This document shows positions 30,888 to 40,300 of a DNA stretch of 64,000 nucleotides, piece after piece. The position numbers and the translations under genes are program-made. Location: positions 5,642,001 to 5,706,000 of the forward strand of contig NZ_JAPEMM010000001.1 in assembly GCF_026342735.1 (NCBI RefSeq), given 5' to 3'. The number at the start of each line of letters is the position of its first letter. Within the stretch, counting starts at the first letter, position 1. The notes beneath the pieces were generated by a model, which was not told where the DNA came from, searched no databases, and saw only the letters and a program-made list of their open reading frames with translations. The DNA comes from Streptomyces sp. NBC_00193 (lineage in GTDB: Bacteria; Actinomycetota; Actinomycetes; Streptomycetales; Streptomycetaceae).

Positions 30888-32909
30888 TTACGGGACCCAG
30901 TGGTTCCCGGAGGCGGTGATCATGACCTGGAGCTGGATGCTCGCCGAGAAGTAGCTGCTGGTGTCGATCGGAGCGGCCAGCATCTTGTTCCAGAGCGCGT
31001 CCAGCCAGGCCTGGCTGCCCGGGTCGGTCATGGCGGCCAGGGCGAACGGGGCGAAGTACGCCGCTTCGCTGCCGGCGGAGATCTGCGTGCCGTCGAGCTT
31101 GTAGCCGATGGCTATCTTGTTCGGGTCGCCGCCGGTCTTGCCCTTGATCCAGGCGTTGACCTTCCGGGCCGACGCGAGGGACTTGGCGTCCCCGCTGGTC
31201 ACCGCGTCGTCCGCGATGCGCCACGGGGTGCGGCAGGCGTTCCACCAGTAGGCGCCGTCGTTCGGGTCCTCGAGGACCTGGCCGGGGGCGGGCTTGGGGG
31301 TGGTGTTCGTGTTGACGACGAAGTCGGGCAGGAGCCCGGTGTTCGGCGCGTAGGAGGCCTGCAGGTTGGTGATCTGGTTCTGGTGCGCGGTGCGGACGGT
31401 GTCCCAGGCCGAGTCGCCGGTCGCCGTGCGGAAGGCCCGGAAGTGGTCGACCATCCAGTCCGAGGTGCGGGTGATGTAGTAGTACTGGTCGCCGGAGCTG
31501 CTCCAGTCGCCCAGCTTCAGCAGGTTGGTGGACGGGTTGAGCTCGTCCTTCTTGATCGCGTTGATGTGCTTGATCGCGAGGGCCTTGTAGTTGTACGTGC
31601 CCGCGCTGCCCCACTGCTTGTCGGCGAGGAGCAGGCCGTACGCGACGTCCATGTCGCCGTCGGTCGCACCGTCACCGCCGTTGACGCTCCGGCAGGCGGT
31701 GTCCTGCTCCGCGGCGAGCAGGTCCGGGTTGACCGACGAGGGGTGGTCGATCGTCCACTTGGTCAGACCGTCGAAGATCTTCTTCGCGTCCGGGTCGGCG
31801 CCGGCCATCGTCGCGGCGATCACCATGCCGTACCCCTGGGCCTCGGCCACGTAGGGGTGGTCGGCATCGGGGGAGATGACCTGGTACCAGCCGTTGCCGC
31901 AGTTCTGCCGGACGAACGCGGACTTCCAGTGGGTGTAGTAGTCGATGGTCTTCTGGTCGAGCGTGCCCTGGGCGCCGGACGGCTTCAGCGTCCCGGCGGT
32001 GTAGGGGCGGGTGTGGCTGCCGAACGGAACGGCCGCACCGGAGCCGCCCGCGGGCTGGGTGGTGACGCTGAGCGCATTGCTCGCCGCGGAGGTGTTGCCC
32101 GCCGCGTCCCGCGCCTTGACCGTGTAGCCGTAGGCGGTGGAGGCGGTGAGGCCGGTGTCCGTGTACGAGGTCCCGGTGGCCGTTCCCACCTGTGTGGCGC
32201 CGCGGTAGACGTCGTAGCCGGTGACGCCCACGTTGTCGGTGGCGGCGTTCCAGGCCAGCGAGGCGCTGTTCGAGGTGGTGGCCGTCGCGCGCAGACTGCC
32301 CGGAGCGCTGGGCGCGGTGGTGTCGGAGCCGCCGGAGACCGGGGAGCCGTAGACCTCGAACTCCCAGAGGGAGTAGCCGTACGCGGTGCCCCGCGCGGTG
32401 CCGTGCATGCGGACGTAGCGGCCGGTGCCGGTGACCGTCAGGTCGTCGGTCGCTCCGTTGCCGGTGCTGGTGGAGTAGACGTCGGTCCAGTTCGTCCCGT
32501 CGTTCGAGGTCTGGATCTTGTACGTCTTCCCGTACGCGGCCTCCCAGCTGAGCTTGACCCGGCTGATGGTGTGCGCCGTTCCGAGGTCGATGCGGATCCA
32601 CTGCGGGTCCACGCCCTCCGCGCTGGCCCAGCGGGTCGAGGCGCTGGCGTCCACGGCCTTGGCCGCGTCGAAGCCGCTCGCCTCGACCGAGGACGCGGTC
32701 GTGGGCTTTCCGGTCGAGACCAGCACCGGGGCGGCTGCGGCGGTGGCGGCGTGGGCCGATACTCCGGCTGCGACGGCCGTCGCCGCGGGGGCGCCGAGGC
32801 CGCTGATGCCCGCCACGGCGGCGGCGAGGGCGGCGACTCCCGCCAGCGGGCGGTGCCAGTGGGGGCGGCGGTCTCTGTGTGCGGAGCGTTGCTGATGTGC
32901 TCGTGACAT
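30888..32909 (-). CDS. Secreted GH8 glycoside hydrolase with CBM and FN3 modules
   Basis: 673 aa. N-terminal signal peptide with basic start and Ala-rich core (about 1-55); discoidin/CBM32-like module at 60-190 (GKPTTASSVEAS, RWASAEGVDPQWIRIDLG, YVRMHGTARGTAYGYSLWEFEVYG); fibronectin type III at 200-285; GH8 catalytic domain from about 300. Catalytic residues: Glu356 in VAEAQGYGM as proton donor and Asp in GDMDVAYG (419-421). GH8 enzymes cleave chitosan, beta-1,4-glucans or xylan; the substrate is not certain. A palindrome resembling the operator of chitosanase regulators upstream hints at chitosan. It acts outside the cell. Confidence 0.9.
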   Translation of the reverse strand: MSRAHQQRSAHRDRRPHWHRPLAGVAALAAAVAGISGLGAPAATAVAAGVSAHAATAAAAPVLVSTGKPTTASSVEASGFDAAKAVDASASTRWASAEGVDPQWIRIDLGTAHTISRVKLSWEAAYGKTYKIQTSNDGTNWTDVYSTSTGNGATDDLTVTGTGRYVRMHGTARGTAYGYSLWEFEVYGSPVSGGSDTTAPSAPGSLRATATTSNSASLAWNAATDNVGVTGYDVYRGATQVGTATGTSYTDTGLTASTAYGYTVKARDAAGNTSAASNALSVTTQPAGGSGAAVPFGSHTRPYTAGTLKPSGAQGTLDQKTIDYYTHWKSAFVRQNCGNGWYQVISPDADHPYVAEAQGYGMVIAATMAGADPDAKKIFDGLTKWTIDHPSSVNPDLLAAEQDTACRSVNGGDGATDGDMDVAYGLLLADKQWGSAGTYNYKALAIKHINAIKKDELNPSTNLLKLGDWSSSGDQYYYITRTSDWMVDHFRAFRTATGDSAWDTVRTAHQNQITNLQASYAPNTGLLPDFVVNTNTTPKPAPGQVLEDPNDGAYWWNACRTPWRIADDAVTSGDAKSLASARKVNAWIKGKTGGDPNKIAIGYKLDGTQISAGSEAAYFAPFALAAMTDPGSQAWLDALWNKMLAAPIDTSSYFSASIQLQVMITASGNHWVP

Positions 32910-32970
32910 CGGGCGTCCTCGGGTGGGTGCTGCGCGAGTGGGGGGAGCGGCCGGTTGGGTCTCCCGGTCA

Positions 32971-32995
32971 ATGGTTAGGAATGGTTCCTAACCAT
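32971..32995. promoter_or_regulatory. Perfect palindromic operator upstream of GH8 gene
   Basis: ATGGTTAGGAA-TGG-TTCCTAACCAT: 11-bp perfect arms and a 3-bp centre, about 60 bases upstream of the GH8 start. The AGGAA-N3-TTCCT core resembles the box bound by CsnR, the ROK-family chitosanase repressor, as I recall it. A substrate-responsive repressor site is therefore likely. Confidence 0.7.
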
Positions 32996-33056
32996 TGGCG
33001 GAGAGAGTAGAAACGGAACAGGGTGTCGCGCAAGACCCTGGGCGCGATCCGTCAGC

Positions 33057-33472
33057 GCGATCCCGCCCGGCGCCCCGGACTTCGTGTACGTCCCCGTGGC
33101 ATCCCTCCCGGCCCCCGTGACCCACCCGCCCGAACGGGTTCCCGGCCGCGGCCGCGCCTGGTACCGCGGGGACTGCCACGTGCACTCCGTGCACTCCGAC
33201 GGCCGCCGCGGGCACAGGGGAGCGGCTGCGGGGCGGCGACCCGACCGCGGAGGTCCTCGTACGCCTGTCGGTGACCGGGGTGGAGGGCTGCGACCTGCGG
33301 CTGGTCACGGACCAGGCTCGTCTTCACGGCGCCGGGGGCGGCCTCCCTGGAGTGGCGCACGACGTCCGCGCGGGCCGCGTACGTCCGCGCGGAGGTCCGC
33401 CACCCGGTGCAGGCGCCATCCCTGCCCGGCGCACCCGCCGCGTTCACGAACCCGATCTGGCTCGATTCCTGA
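33057..33472 (+). pseudogene. Decayed PHP-domain metallohydrolase (CehA/McbA-like)
   Basis: Pieces of one protein appear in different frames. The start reads PDFVYVPVAS and WYRGDCHVHSVHSDGRRG, the first PHP metal-binding motif. The middle, including the remaining metal ligands, is missing. Then come GERLRGGDPTAEVLVRLSV, ASLEWRTTSARAAYVRAEVRH and the typical end GAPAAFTNPIWL before a stop at 33470-33472. A large internal deletion plus at least one frameshift explain this. The end overlaps the 3' end of the minus-strand CHAT gene by about 29 bases. Confidence 0.72.
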
Positions 33473-36400
33473 CCCGGGACGGGCCCGGATGACCCTGGTG
33501 GACGAAGGCGGCCCAGACCGCCGGGTGGTCCAGCTCCGGACCGCCGGCCAGTTCCTCCAGCAGGCTGTCGCCGAGTGAACCCGGATTCTCGCGCTCCGGG
33601 TCGAGCATCCAGCTCTGGGCCGAGTGGAGCGCGTCCACGGGGCTCAACCCCTCGACGGTCAGGTAGTGGTGGAACACGGCCATCATCAGGGCCGCGGCCG
33701 AGTCCCTGGTCGCCCACCGGGATCCCACCACGTCCCGCGCGCCGTTCGCCACGAAGGCGCTCGTCAGGGTGAGCGCCTCGTCGTGGTCGCGCTTGCTCAG
33801 GTCCGTCTCGCAGGCACTGAGCACGACCAGGGGGCCGTCGGGGGCGTTCTGTTCCCCCGCGGGGTGATCGAGCAGCCGCGCGACGGTCAGCAGGTCGTCG
33901 GTCCGGTCTCCCCCCGGCCCGTCCGCCGGCCCGTCCGTCTCGGGGGCCAGGCGCAGCGCCGACGCGGTCGGGTTGGTGCCGGCCGAACCGTGACAGGCCA
34001 CGTGGAGCAGGGACGGGGCACCGGCGAGGGCGGCGAGGAGGTCGTTCGGAGTGCCGGCCGCCGCGGGTGCGACGGGGGGCTCGTAGAACTCCCCGTACAG
34101 GCGCGCTCGCGGGTACAGGGTCTGCTGGAGCGCCACGACTTCGAGCTCCGCGTACGGGAGGCTCATGGTCGGGTCCGCCACCAGGACGGGGGCGTCCGCC
34201 GGGGCGCGCCTGCCGCGCCGGACCGTGTTGAGGAACTGGCGGCCGGACGCCGCGTAGCTGATGACCATGATCTGGCAGACGTAGTCGCTGGGTGCCTCGG
34301 CCGGCAGCCGCGCCGCGTGCCAGGGCACGACACCCAGGCGGCCGCAGGGCACCAGCACGATCCTGGGGCCCCCGGGGCGGTCCCTGCGCCGGTTCTCGTT
34401 CGCGGCGAGCCGTTCCGCGACGCCCGAGATCACCGGGAGGATCACCGCGTCGGTCGCCCAGTCGCAGAGCTCGGACAGGGCGTCCTCCCAGGTCTGCGCG
34501 GCCCCGGGCGCGGGGGGCCGGACCTGATACGCGGCCGAGGCGTCGAGGAACCGCTCCAGCGGGCCGCTCTTCTCCCCGGACAGGAGCGGCAGGGCCCGTA
34601 CGCCCGTCCCCATGTCCGGGCCCAGGACGACGGCCATGCCGGGCGTGCTGCCTTCGCCCGCGAGCAGGTACACCAGCGCGTCCGCGTCGCCCTCGGCCAA
34701 CCCGGCCTTGAGCTCGTCGACCGTGGGGGTGCGGAAGAGGGCGCCGTCCCGCTCACGGTGGCCCAGGGCCTCCAGGGCCCGGCGCCGCAGGGAACTGGGC
34801 AGCTCACGGGGGAGGACGTCGGGGATCGCTCCGGCTCCGGGCGCGGATGCCTCGGGTGCCGGTGCCGCGGCGCGCCACTCCTGTGCGAGGCCGTGGTGGC
34901 CGCGGGCCTCCAGCAGTTCCGGTACGGCCCGAGAGGCCGACGCGGCTTGCAGCACCAGGGCCCGGCCCAGTTCCAGCGCGGCCACCGCCTCCTCGACGCG
35001 GCCCTGGGAAGCGGCCCAGATGGCGGCCTGCACCCCGCGCTCGGCCCCGGTACGGGCGGTCAGCAGACCGTGGTCGGGGCCGGACTGCAGGACGACGTCA
35101 CCGGCGAGCGCCTGCAGCGATTCCATCGCCGCGTCCGTGGCGGCGTCCTGGTCGGCCGGGTCCCGGGCAAGGCCCAGACGCATCCGGTAGTACTCCGCGA
35201 GCTGCCACAGCGCGGAGAAGGCCAGGAGCTGCGACCGGCCCTGGCGGACCTCCTCGCGGACGTGCTCCAGTCCGCTGATGGCGTCGTCCAGGTCGGCGGG
35301 GTCCTGCGAGGTGGAGTACCGGAGGCCCGCCGTCATGGCGGCGAGGTACCAGGTGCTCGTCGGGTCGCCCGGGGCCGGCGGAGCGGGGCGGGGCATGAGA
35401 TCCGGTGAACGGCTCATCACGGCCCGCGAGACGCGCAGCCCTTCGACGACCGTCGCGAGTTGTGCCGTGGGGAACACGGCCTCGTCCCTGGGCCTGGCCG
35501 CCAGGGCGGCCTCCTGCCGGTCCAGGCCGCGCACGATGGTCTCGTCGTCGTGGGTGAGTTCGCCGAGCACGGTGAGTCCGGAACCGTGGAGGAGCATCAG
35601 CATCCAGTGGAACGGATGATCAGGGGGCACGGAGGCTTCGAGAGCCTCCAGCTCGCCCATCAGCCGCAGGAACTCAGCTTCGTCCTCCATCTCCATCGCG
35701 GCCCGCATCCTCGCGAACAGACCGGTCGCCCTGGCCGCGACGGCGAGGTGGGCTTCTCCGGGATCGCCGGTCCCCCGCTGCGCGAAGTGGTCGACGACGG
35801 ACCCGGTGTGCCGGAGGGACTCGACGCTGTCGACGAGACTGCCCCCGAGGGGCGCGGCCGTCTGCAACACCATGCGCATCAGGTTCTGGATCTCGGATGC
35901 CCGGCCGTGCCCCGGGGGCAGGCTGTCCAGCTGTCCGCCGAGCCGCTGGAGGAGGTGGTTGACGGACTCGGGGTCGCCGGTCCTCATCGCATCCGACAGG
36001 CCGAGCAGGGCGGTCAACCATGCGTTCGTGACGGTGATGTCGTCCTGGTCCTCCGGCTCGGGCGCGGGCTCCGGCTCCGAGGTCGGAGCCGGACCGGTGG
36101 TGCTCGGTGCTCGTGGGGCCGAGGGGTCGGGGTCCGGTGGGATCAGGCCCAGCAGCGTCTGCAGCTGATCCCTGAACGGAAAGTCGGGGGGCAGCATGGT
36201 CATGACCGCGTCGGGGTCGGACAGATCGCTCTGCTCCACGTACGACAAGAGGTCCTGCATCTGCTGCAACTGGCCCTGGAGTTCCGGTGGCAGCATCGAC
36301 AGCTTGCCGATCTCGGCGGCCAGCGCAGAGACCCGCGCAGCCTCGGCGGCGTTCTGTTCGGGACCCTGCGCCATAGCGCGGTCGAGCACGGTCCACTTGT

Positions 36401-36818
36401 CCGGGGGGGACCCGGCCGTCTGGCGGCCCGGCTGCGTGGGGCTCGACGCCACCAGCAGGAACATCGCCGCCCACTGCCTGCCCTCGTCCGTCATCAGCTC
36501 CCCGGCGGCCGTCGCCGGATCCCGCACCTCGTCCAGGAGCTGCCGGGCGCGTTCCGGGTCGGCCGGTGTGCCGTGATCGGAGACGTGGCGCTTGGCGTGC
36601 AGGACGCCGAGCACCAGGGTGACCCTGCCGAGCAGGAATCGGTCGTGGTCCAGGAGGTGCCGCAGCCTCGAGAGTTCGGCGATCGCCCCCTCGAACTCCT
36701 CCGCGGACAAGGGGTGGTCCTCGTCCTCCCGCCCGATCAGCCGGGCCGCGCGTTCCGTCGCTCCGGTGGCCCAGGCCCGTACGGCCCGGACCCCGCCGGC
36801 CTCCTCCTCGTCCACCAT
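33444..36818 (-). CDS. CHAT-domain (caspase-like) protein with helical-repeat N-terminus
   Basis: 1,124 aa. Residues 1-750 are almost entirely helical and TPR-like, with a Pro/Glu-rich break near 225-245. The C-terminal CHAT peptidase domain (about 790-1115) carries the caspase-type dyad: His943 in HVACHG and Cys1003 in LSACETDLSKRDHDEALTL; VVGSRWATRD follows, as in separase/caspase-HetF relatives. CHAT proteins are proteases of bacterial conflict and cell-death systems, usually activated by a partner sensing infection or stress. It is a paralogue of the divergent gene at 37394. Its C-terminus runs into the decayed PHP gene. Partner or substrate is not evident. Confidence 0.9.
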   Translation of the reverse strand: MVDEEEAGGVRAVRAWATGATERAARLIGREDEDHPLSAEEFEGAIAELSRLRHLLDHDRFLLGRVTLVLGVLHAKRHVSDHGTPADPERARQLLDEVRDPATAAGELMTDEGRQWAAMFLLVASSPTQPGRQTAGSPPDKWTVLDRAMAQGPEQNAAEAARVSALAAEIGKLSMLPPELQGQLQQMQDLLSYVEQSDLSDPDAVMTMLPPDFPFRDQLQTLLGLIPPDPDPSAPRAPSTTGPAPTSEPEPAPEPEDQDDITVTNAWLTALLGLSDAMRTGDPESVNHLLQRLGGQLDSLPPGHGRASEIQNLMRMVLQTAAPLGGSLVDSVESLRHTGSVVDHFAQRGTGDPGEAHLAVAARATGLFARMRAAMEMEDEAEFLRLMGELEALEASVPPDHPFHWMLMLLHGSGLTVLGELTHDDETIVRGLDRQEAALAARPRDEAVFPTAQLATVVEGLRVSRAVMSRSPDLMPRPAPPAPGDPTSTWYLAAMTAGLRYSTSQDPADLDDAISGLEHVREEVRQGRSQLLAFSALWQLAEYYRMRLGLARDPADQDAATDAAMESLQALAGDVVLQSGPDHGLLTARTGAERGVQAAIWAASQGRVEEAVAALELGRALVLQAASASRAVPELLEARGHHGLAQEWRAAAPAPEASAPGAGAIPDVLPRELPSSLRRRALEALGHRERDGALFRTPTVDELKAGLAEGDADALVYLLAGEGSTPGMAVVLGPDMGTGVRALPLLSGEKSGPLERFLDASAAYQVRPPAPGAAQTWEDALSELCDWATDAVILPVISGVAERLAANENRRRDRPGGPRIVLVPCGRLGVVPWHAARLPAEAPSDYVCQIMVISYAASGRQFLNTVRRGRRAPADAPVLVADPTMSLPYAELEVVALQQTLYPRARLYGEFYEPPVAPAAAGTPNDLLAALAGAPSLLHVACHGSAGTNPTASALRLAPETDGPADGPGGDRTDDLLTVARLLDHPAGEQNAPDGPLVVLSACETDLSKRDHDEALTLTSAFVANGARDVVGSRWATRDSAAALMMAVFHHYLTVEGLSPVDALHSAQSWMLDPERENPGSLGDSLLEELAGGPELDHPAVWAAFVHQGHPGPSRVRNRARSGS

Positions 36819-37393
36819 GTCTCCACGCCCCCGTCAGCCCCGGTGAATCCATCCGGTCGTTGCCTGGGGCCCATGATGGTCGGACGGTGGCTTCCGTCGG
36901 TACCTGAACGTCGCCAACTTCCCATCAGCCGACCTGAATTCGACCGGAACGCACCCCGGGCGGCGCCCCGTCGGGGCGGGAACGGGGCGAACAACGGGCG
37001 AGATCCGGGTGCGGCCTTCACCGGTGCCCCGTCCGGTGCTTCGCTGATCGTGTGGGGGGAGCAAGGTCCTGTCGTCAGACTCGCGTCGTCTCCCGAAGGC
37101 GTGAGGCAGACGGGAGTTCGGCGACAGGCCCCAGGGGGAAGCGGCGGCGCGGACAACGGTGTGGTGAGCACCGCACCGGTGCCGGTCGCGGGCGTCGGCA
37201 CGCTGATGTCCGCGCCGCCGAACCGGCGGGCGACCGAGGGGAGTCGGCAGCGACTTCCGGGGCGGGGTCGGGTCGTCGGCGGGGCGAAGCGCGCGAAGTC
37301 GAGGCGGTCCGCGCGGCGGATCGGCATAGTGGGGGTGATCCACGGGCCGGAGAAGGCTGTTGGGGGCTGTGGGCGGGGGCCCGGAGAGGCGGG
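36819..37393. promoter_or_regulatory. Intergenic region between divergent CHAT genes
   Basis: 575 bases without a supported gene; open frames here on both strands lack ribosome-binding sites and family resemblance. It must hold promoters for both CHAT genes. No clear -35/-10 pair or palindrome stands out; a purine-rich CGGGGAGGAG precedes later in-frame codons of the plus gene. Confidence 0.4.
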
Positions 37394-40300
37394 ATGCGGG
37401 TGAGCGGGGAGGAGAGCGGTGGCGTCGAGGGGCTGCGCACCTGGGTGTCGGACGCCATCGAGCGGGTGAAGCGGCAGCTCCCCGGCATGGGCGGCGCTCC
37501 GCTGTCGCCGTATGCCTCCAGGGCCTCGGTCGCCGAACTCGACCAGCTCGCGCGGCTGCTGGACCACGACGAGGCCCTGCGCGGCTCGGTGAACGTGTGG
37601 CTGGCAGGTGCGCTGACCCTGCGGGACGCGGCGGGGGCCGGTTCGGCAGGGGACCGGGAGCGGGCCGAACGGCTGCTGCGGGACGCCCGGGACCCTTCGG
37701 CGCCCCTGGGGGCGGTGGTGACCCGGGAAGAGCAGCGGTGGGCGGCGCTGTTCCTCATGAGCCACGTCACTCCGGTCCAGCCGCAGCAAGGCCACTTCGC
37801 GACGGCGCCGGACCTCTCCGGCTACCTCGACTGGCTCCGGCAGGCGGGAACCGCCGGGATGGTGGCCAAGGCGGCCGAGCTGGGCACGCTGATGAACGAA
37901 GCGGCGGAGCTGCCGCTGTCGCCGGAGCTGCTCGGTCCGATGCGCCAGGCGCAGACGCTCTTCGCGGCCCCTTCCGCTCAGGGACTCTCCGATCTGCTGA
38001 CGACCATGGTGCCGCCGGGTTCGCCGTTCGCGGATCAGCTGAACCAGATGGTCGACGGCATGTTCGGGGCGATGGCGTCGACGGGCCCGTCCTCCGCCGC
38101 GCCTCCCGGGCCGGTGTGGGAGCGGGATGTCGATCCGGACCCGGACCCGGACCCGGCGCCGGCACCGGCACCGGCACCGGACCCCGTGCCGCAGCAGGAG
38201 CCGGAGCCGGCTCCCGAGCCGGAGCCGAAGAGGGCTCCCGAGCCGAAGGCCCCGGATCCCGAGCCGCGGCCCCCGATCGATGCCGAAGCCTTCCGCAACA
38301 CGGTCGCCGCCCTGGACGCCGTGAACGCGACCAGCCAAGGGCTCGACTCCCTCCTGGGCAGCGGTGACCCGCACGCGCTCAACGAGCTGCTCCAAAGGCT
38401 CCGTTCGGTGCAGGACCTGCCCATGCCGGGCCTGGAATCGGCGGCGGGGGCCCTGGAGAGCCTGAGGGCACTCCTGCTGAGCATCAGTTCGACCGTGGGC
38501 GGCACCTACCAGGACCTGTCGGCCGGCCGGGCCCACATCGGCGCGGTCGCCGACCACTTGCAGAAGTCGGCAGGAAAGCTGCCTCCGGGGTTGGGAGACC
38601 CTGCCGCCTTCACCCGTGCCATGGAGATCACCTTCCGGGCGATGGAAGCGAGGGAGACGGAGGACGTCGCCGGGCTCCGGGACCTCGTGGGGGAAGCCGA
38701 AGCCCTGGGGGCGGACGTCGCCGAGAGCGTCCCGCTGCGGTTCGCCGTCGACTGGGCGCTCGGTACGGTCCACGCCTCGCTCGGGATGCTGACCCGGGAC
38801 AAGGAGACCCTGCTGAAGGCCCTGCCCCACATCGAGCGGGGGATGGCCCGTGCCGAGGGGAGCGGGCTGCCGTTCGCCGGCGAGCTGTCCACGCCGTGGG
38901 CGGGGGAGCTCGACCTGATCCGCGCCGCCCTCACGGGCGACCGGGCGGGCCCGGTCCCCGACTACGTTCCCCCGGCCCCGGACGCTTCGCTGGAGGACCT
39001 GTACACCTCCACGCTCTCCCTGGGCATGCGGTTCGGCCTCGACGGCGACCCGGCGGTGCTCGATACCCTGATCGAGGAACTCGAACGGCTCCGGGCCGGC
39101 GTACGGGAGGGCCGGGCGCCGCGGATCGCCGCCGACGCGCTGTGGCAGCTGGCCGAGTCGTACCACCTGCGCCGGCTCCGGGCGAAGGACGAGCCGGACC
39201 CGGAGGACACGGGCGTCGTGGACGCCGCCGCGGAGGCGCTGACGGCGCTCGCCGCCGACGTCCTCCTCCAGTCGGGCGTCGAGCACGGACTGCTGGCTGC
39301 CCGTACCGGGGCGAGCCGAGGCGTACGGGCGGCCCGCATGGCGGCCTCGTACGGCAGGCTGCACGAGGCCGTGGCGGCCCTCGAACTGGGGCGGGCCCTG
39401 GTCCTGCAGGCGGCCTCCACCGCCTCGGCCGTGCCCGAACTGCTGGAGGACGCAGGACGACAGGACCTCGCGGAGGCCTGGCGGGCGGCCGCCGGGGGCG
39501 AGGCCCCCGGCGACGCGGGAGAGGTTCCCGGACTGCTCCCGAGCACGCTGCGCCGCGAAGCCCTCGATGCCCTCGGCTACCGCGGGGAAGGGGGCCTCCT
39601 GGGCACTCCCACGCTGAGCGACCTCGCCGACGGGCTCGCCGACGCCGGTGCGGACGCGCTCCTCTACCTGGTGGCCGGAGACACCGCGGGCCCGGGCCTG
39701 GCGATCGTGGTGGGGCCGGAGCTCGGAGCCGGTGCGGGCGCACTGCCGGAACTCCGCGACGTCGAGGGCGGGCCCCTCGCACGGTACGTGGAGGCAGCGG
39801 CGGCGCGGGACGGCAGCCCGCACGACCCGTCCCTGGCCCGGACGTGGGAAGAGGCCCTGGAGGAACTGTGCGACTGGGCCTTCCAGGCGCTGGGCCCGCT
39901 CCTCGGCGAGATCGAGGAGCGCCTGACGGCAGCCGGTGACGGGCGCCGGGACGAGCTGCCGCGCATCGTCCTCGTGCCCTGCGGGCGCCTGGGCATCGTG
40001 CCGTGGCACGCGGCGAGGCTCCCGGCCGAGGCCGCCCACGACCGGCTCTGCCAGACGGCGGTCATCAGCTACGCGGCGTCCGGCGGCCAGTTCCTGCGCA
40101 CCGCACGGCGCGCGCCGAGGGACCCGGCCGCCTTCCCCGTTCTGGTGGCCGACCCGACGATGAGCCTGGCGTACGCCGATGCCGAGGTCACCACCCTGCG
40201 GGACGTCTTCTATCCGCAGGCCCGGCTGTGCGGCGCGCTCTACGACGAGGAACTGCCGGCCGGTACGCCCGACGCCGTGCTGGGCTTCCTCGCCGACGGC

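Noticed and set aside
33084..33578. Intact small PHP protein
   Set aside because: Only the first metal motif is present and the frame turns into Arg/Gly/Pro-rich shadow of the CHAT gene; treated as a pseudogene.
36834..37343. Minus-strand frame of 169 codons between the CHAT genes
   Set aside because: No ribosome-binding site, Arg/Pro-rich shadow-like composition, no recognisable domain.
37052..37393. Upstream extension of the second CHAT gene
   Set aside because: The extension is Arg/Gly/Ala-rich and unlike the paralogue, whose N-terminus aligns with the ATG at 37394.
38129..38175. Possible CRISPR or minisatellite in the CHAT gene
   Set aside because: A 6-bp coding tandem for a Pro/Asp/Ala linker, with no spacers.
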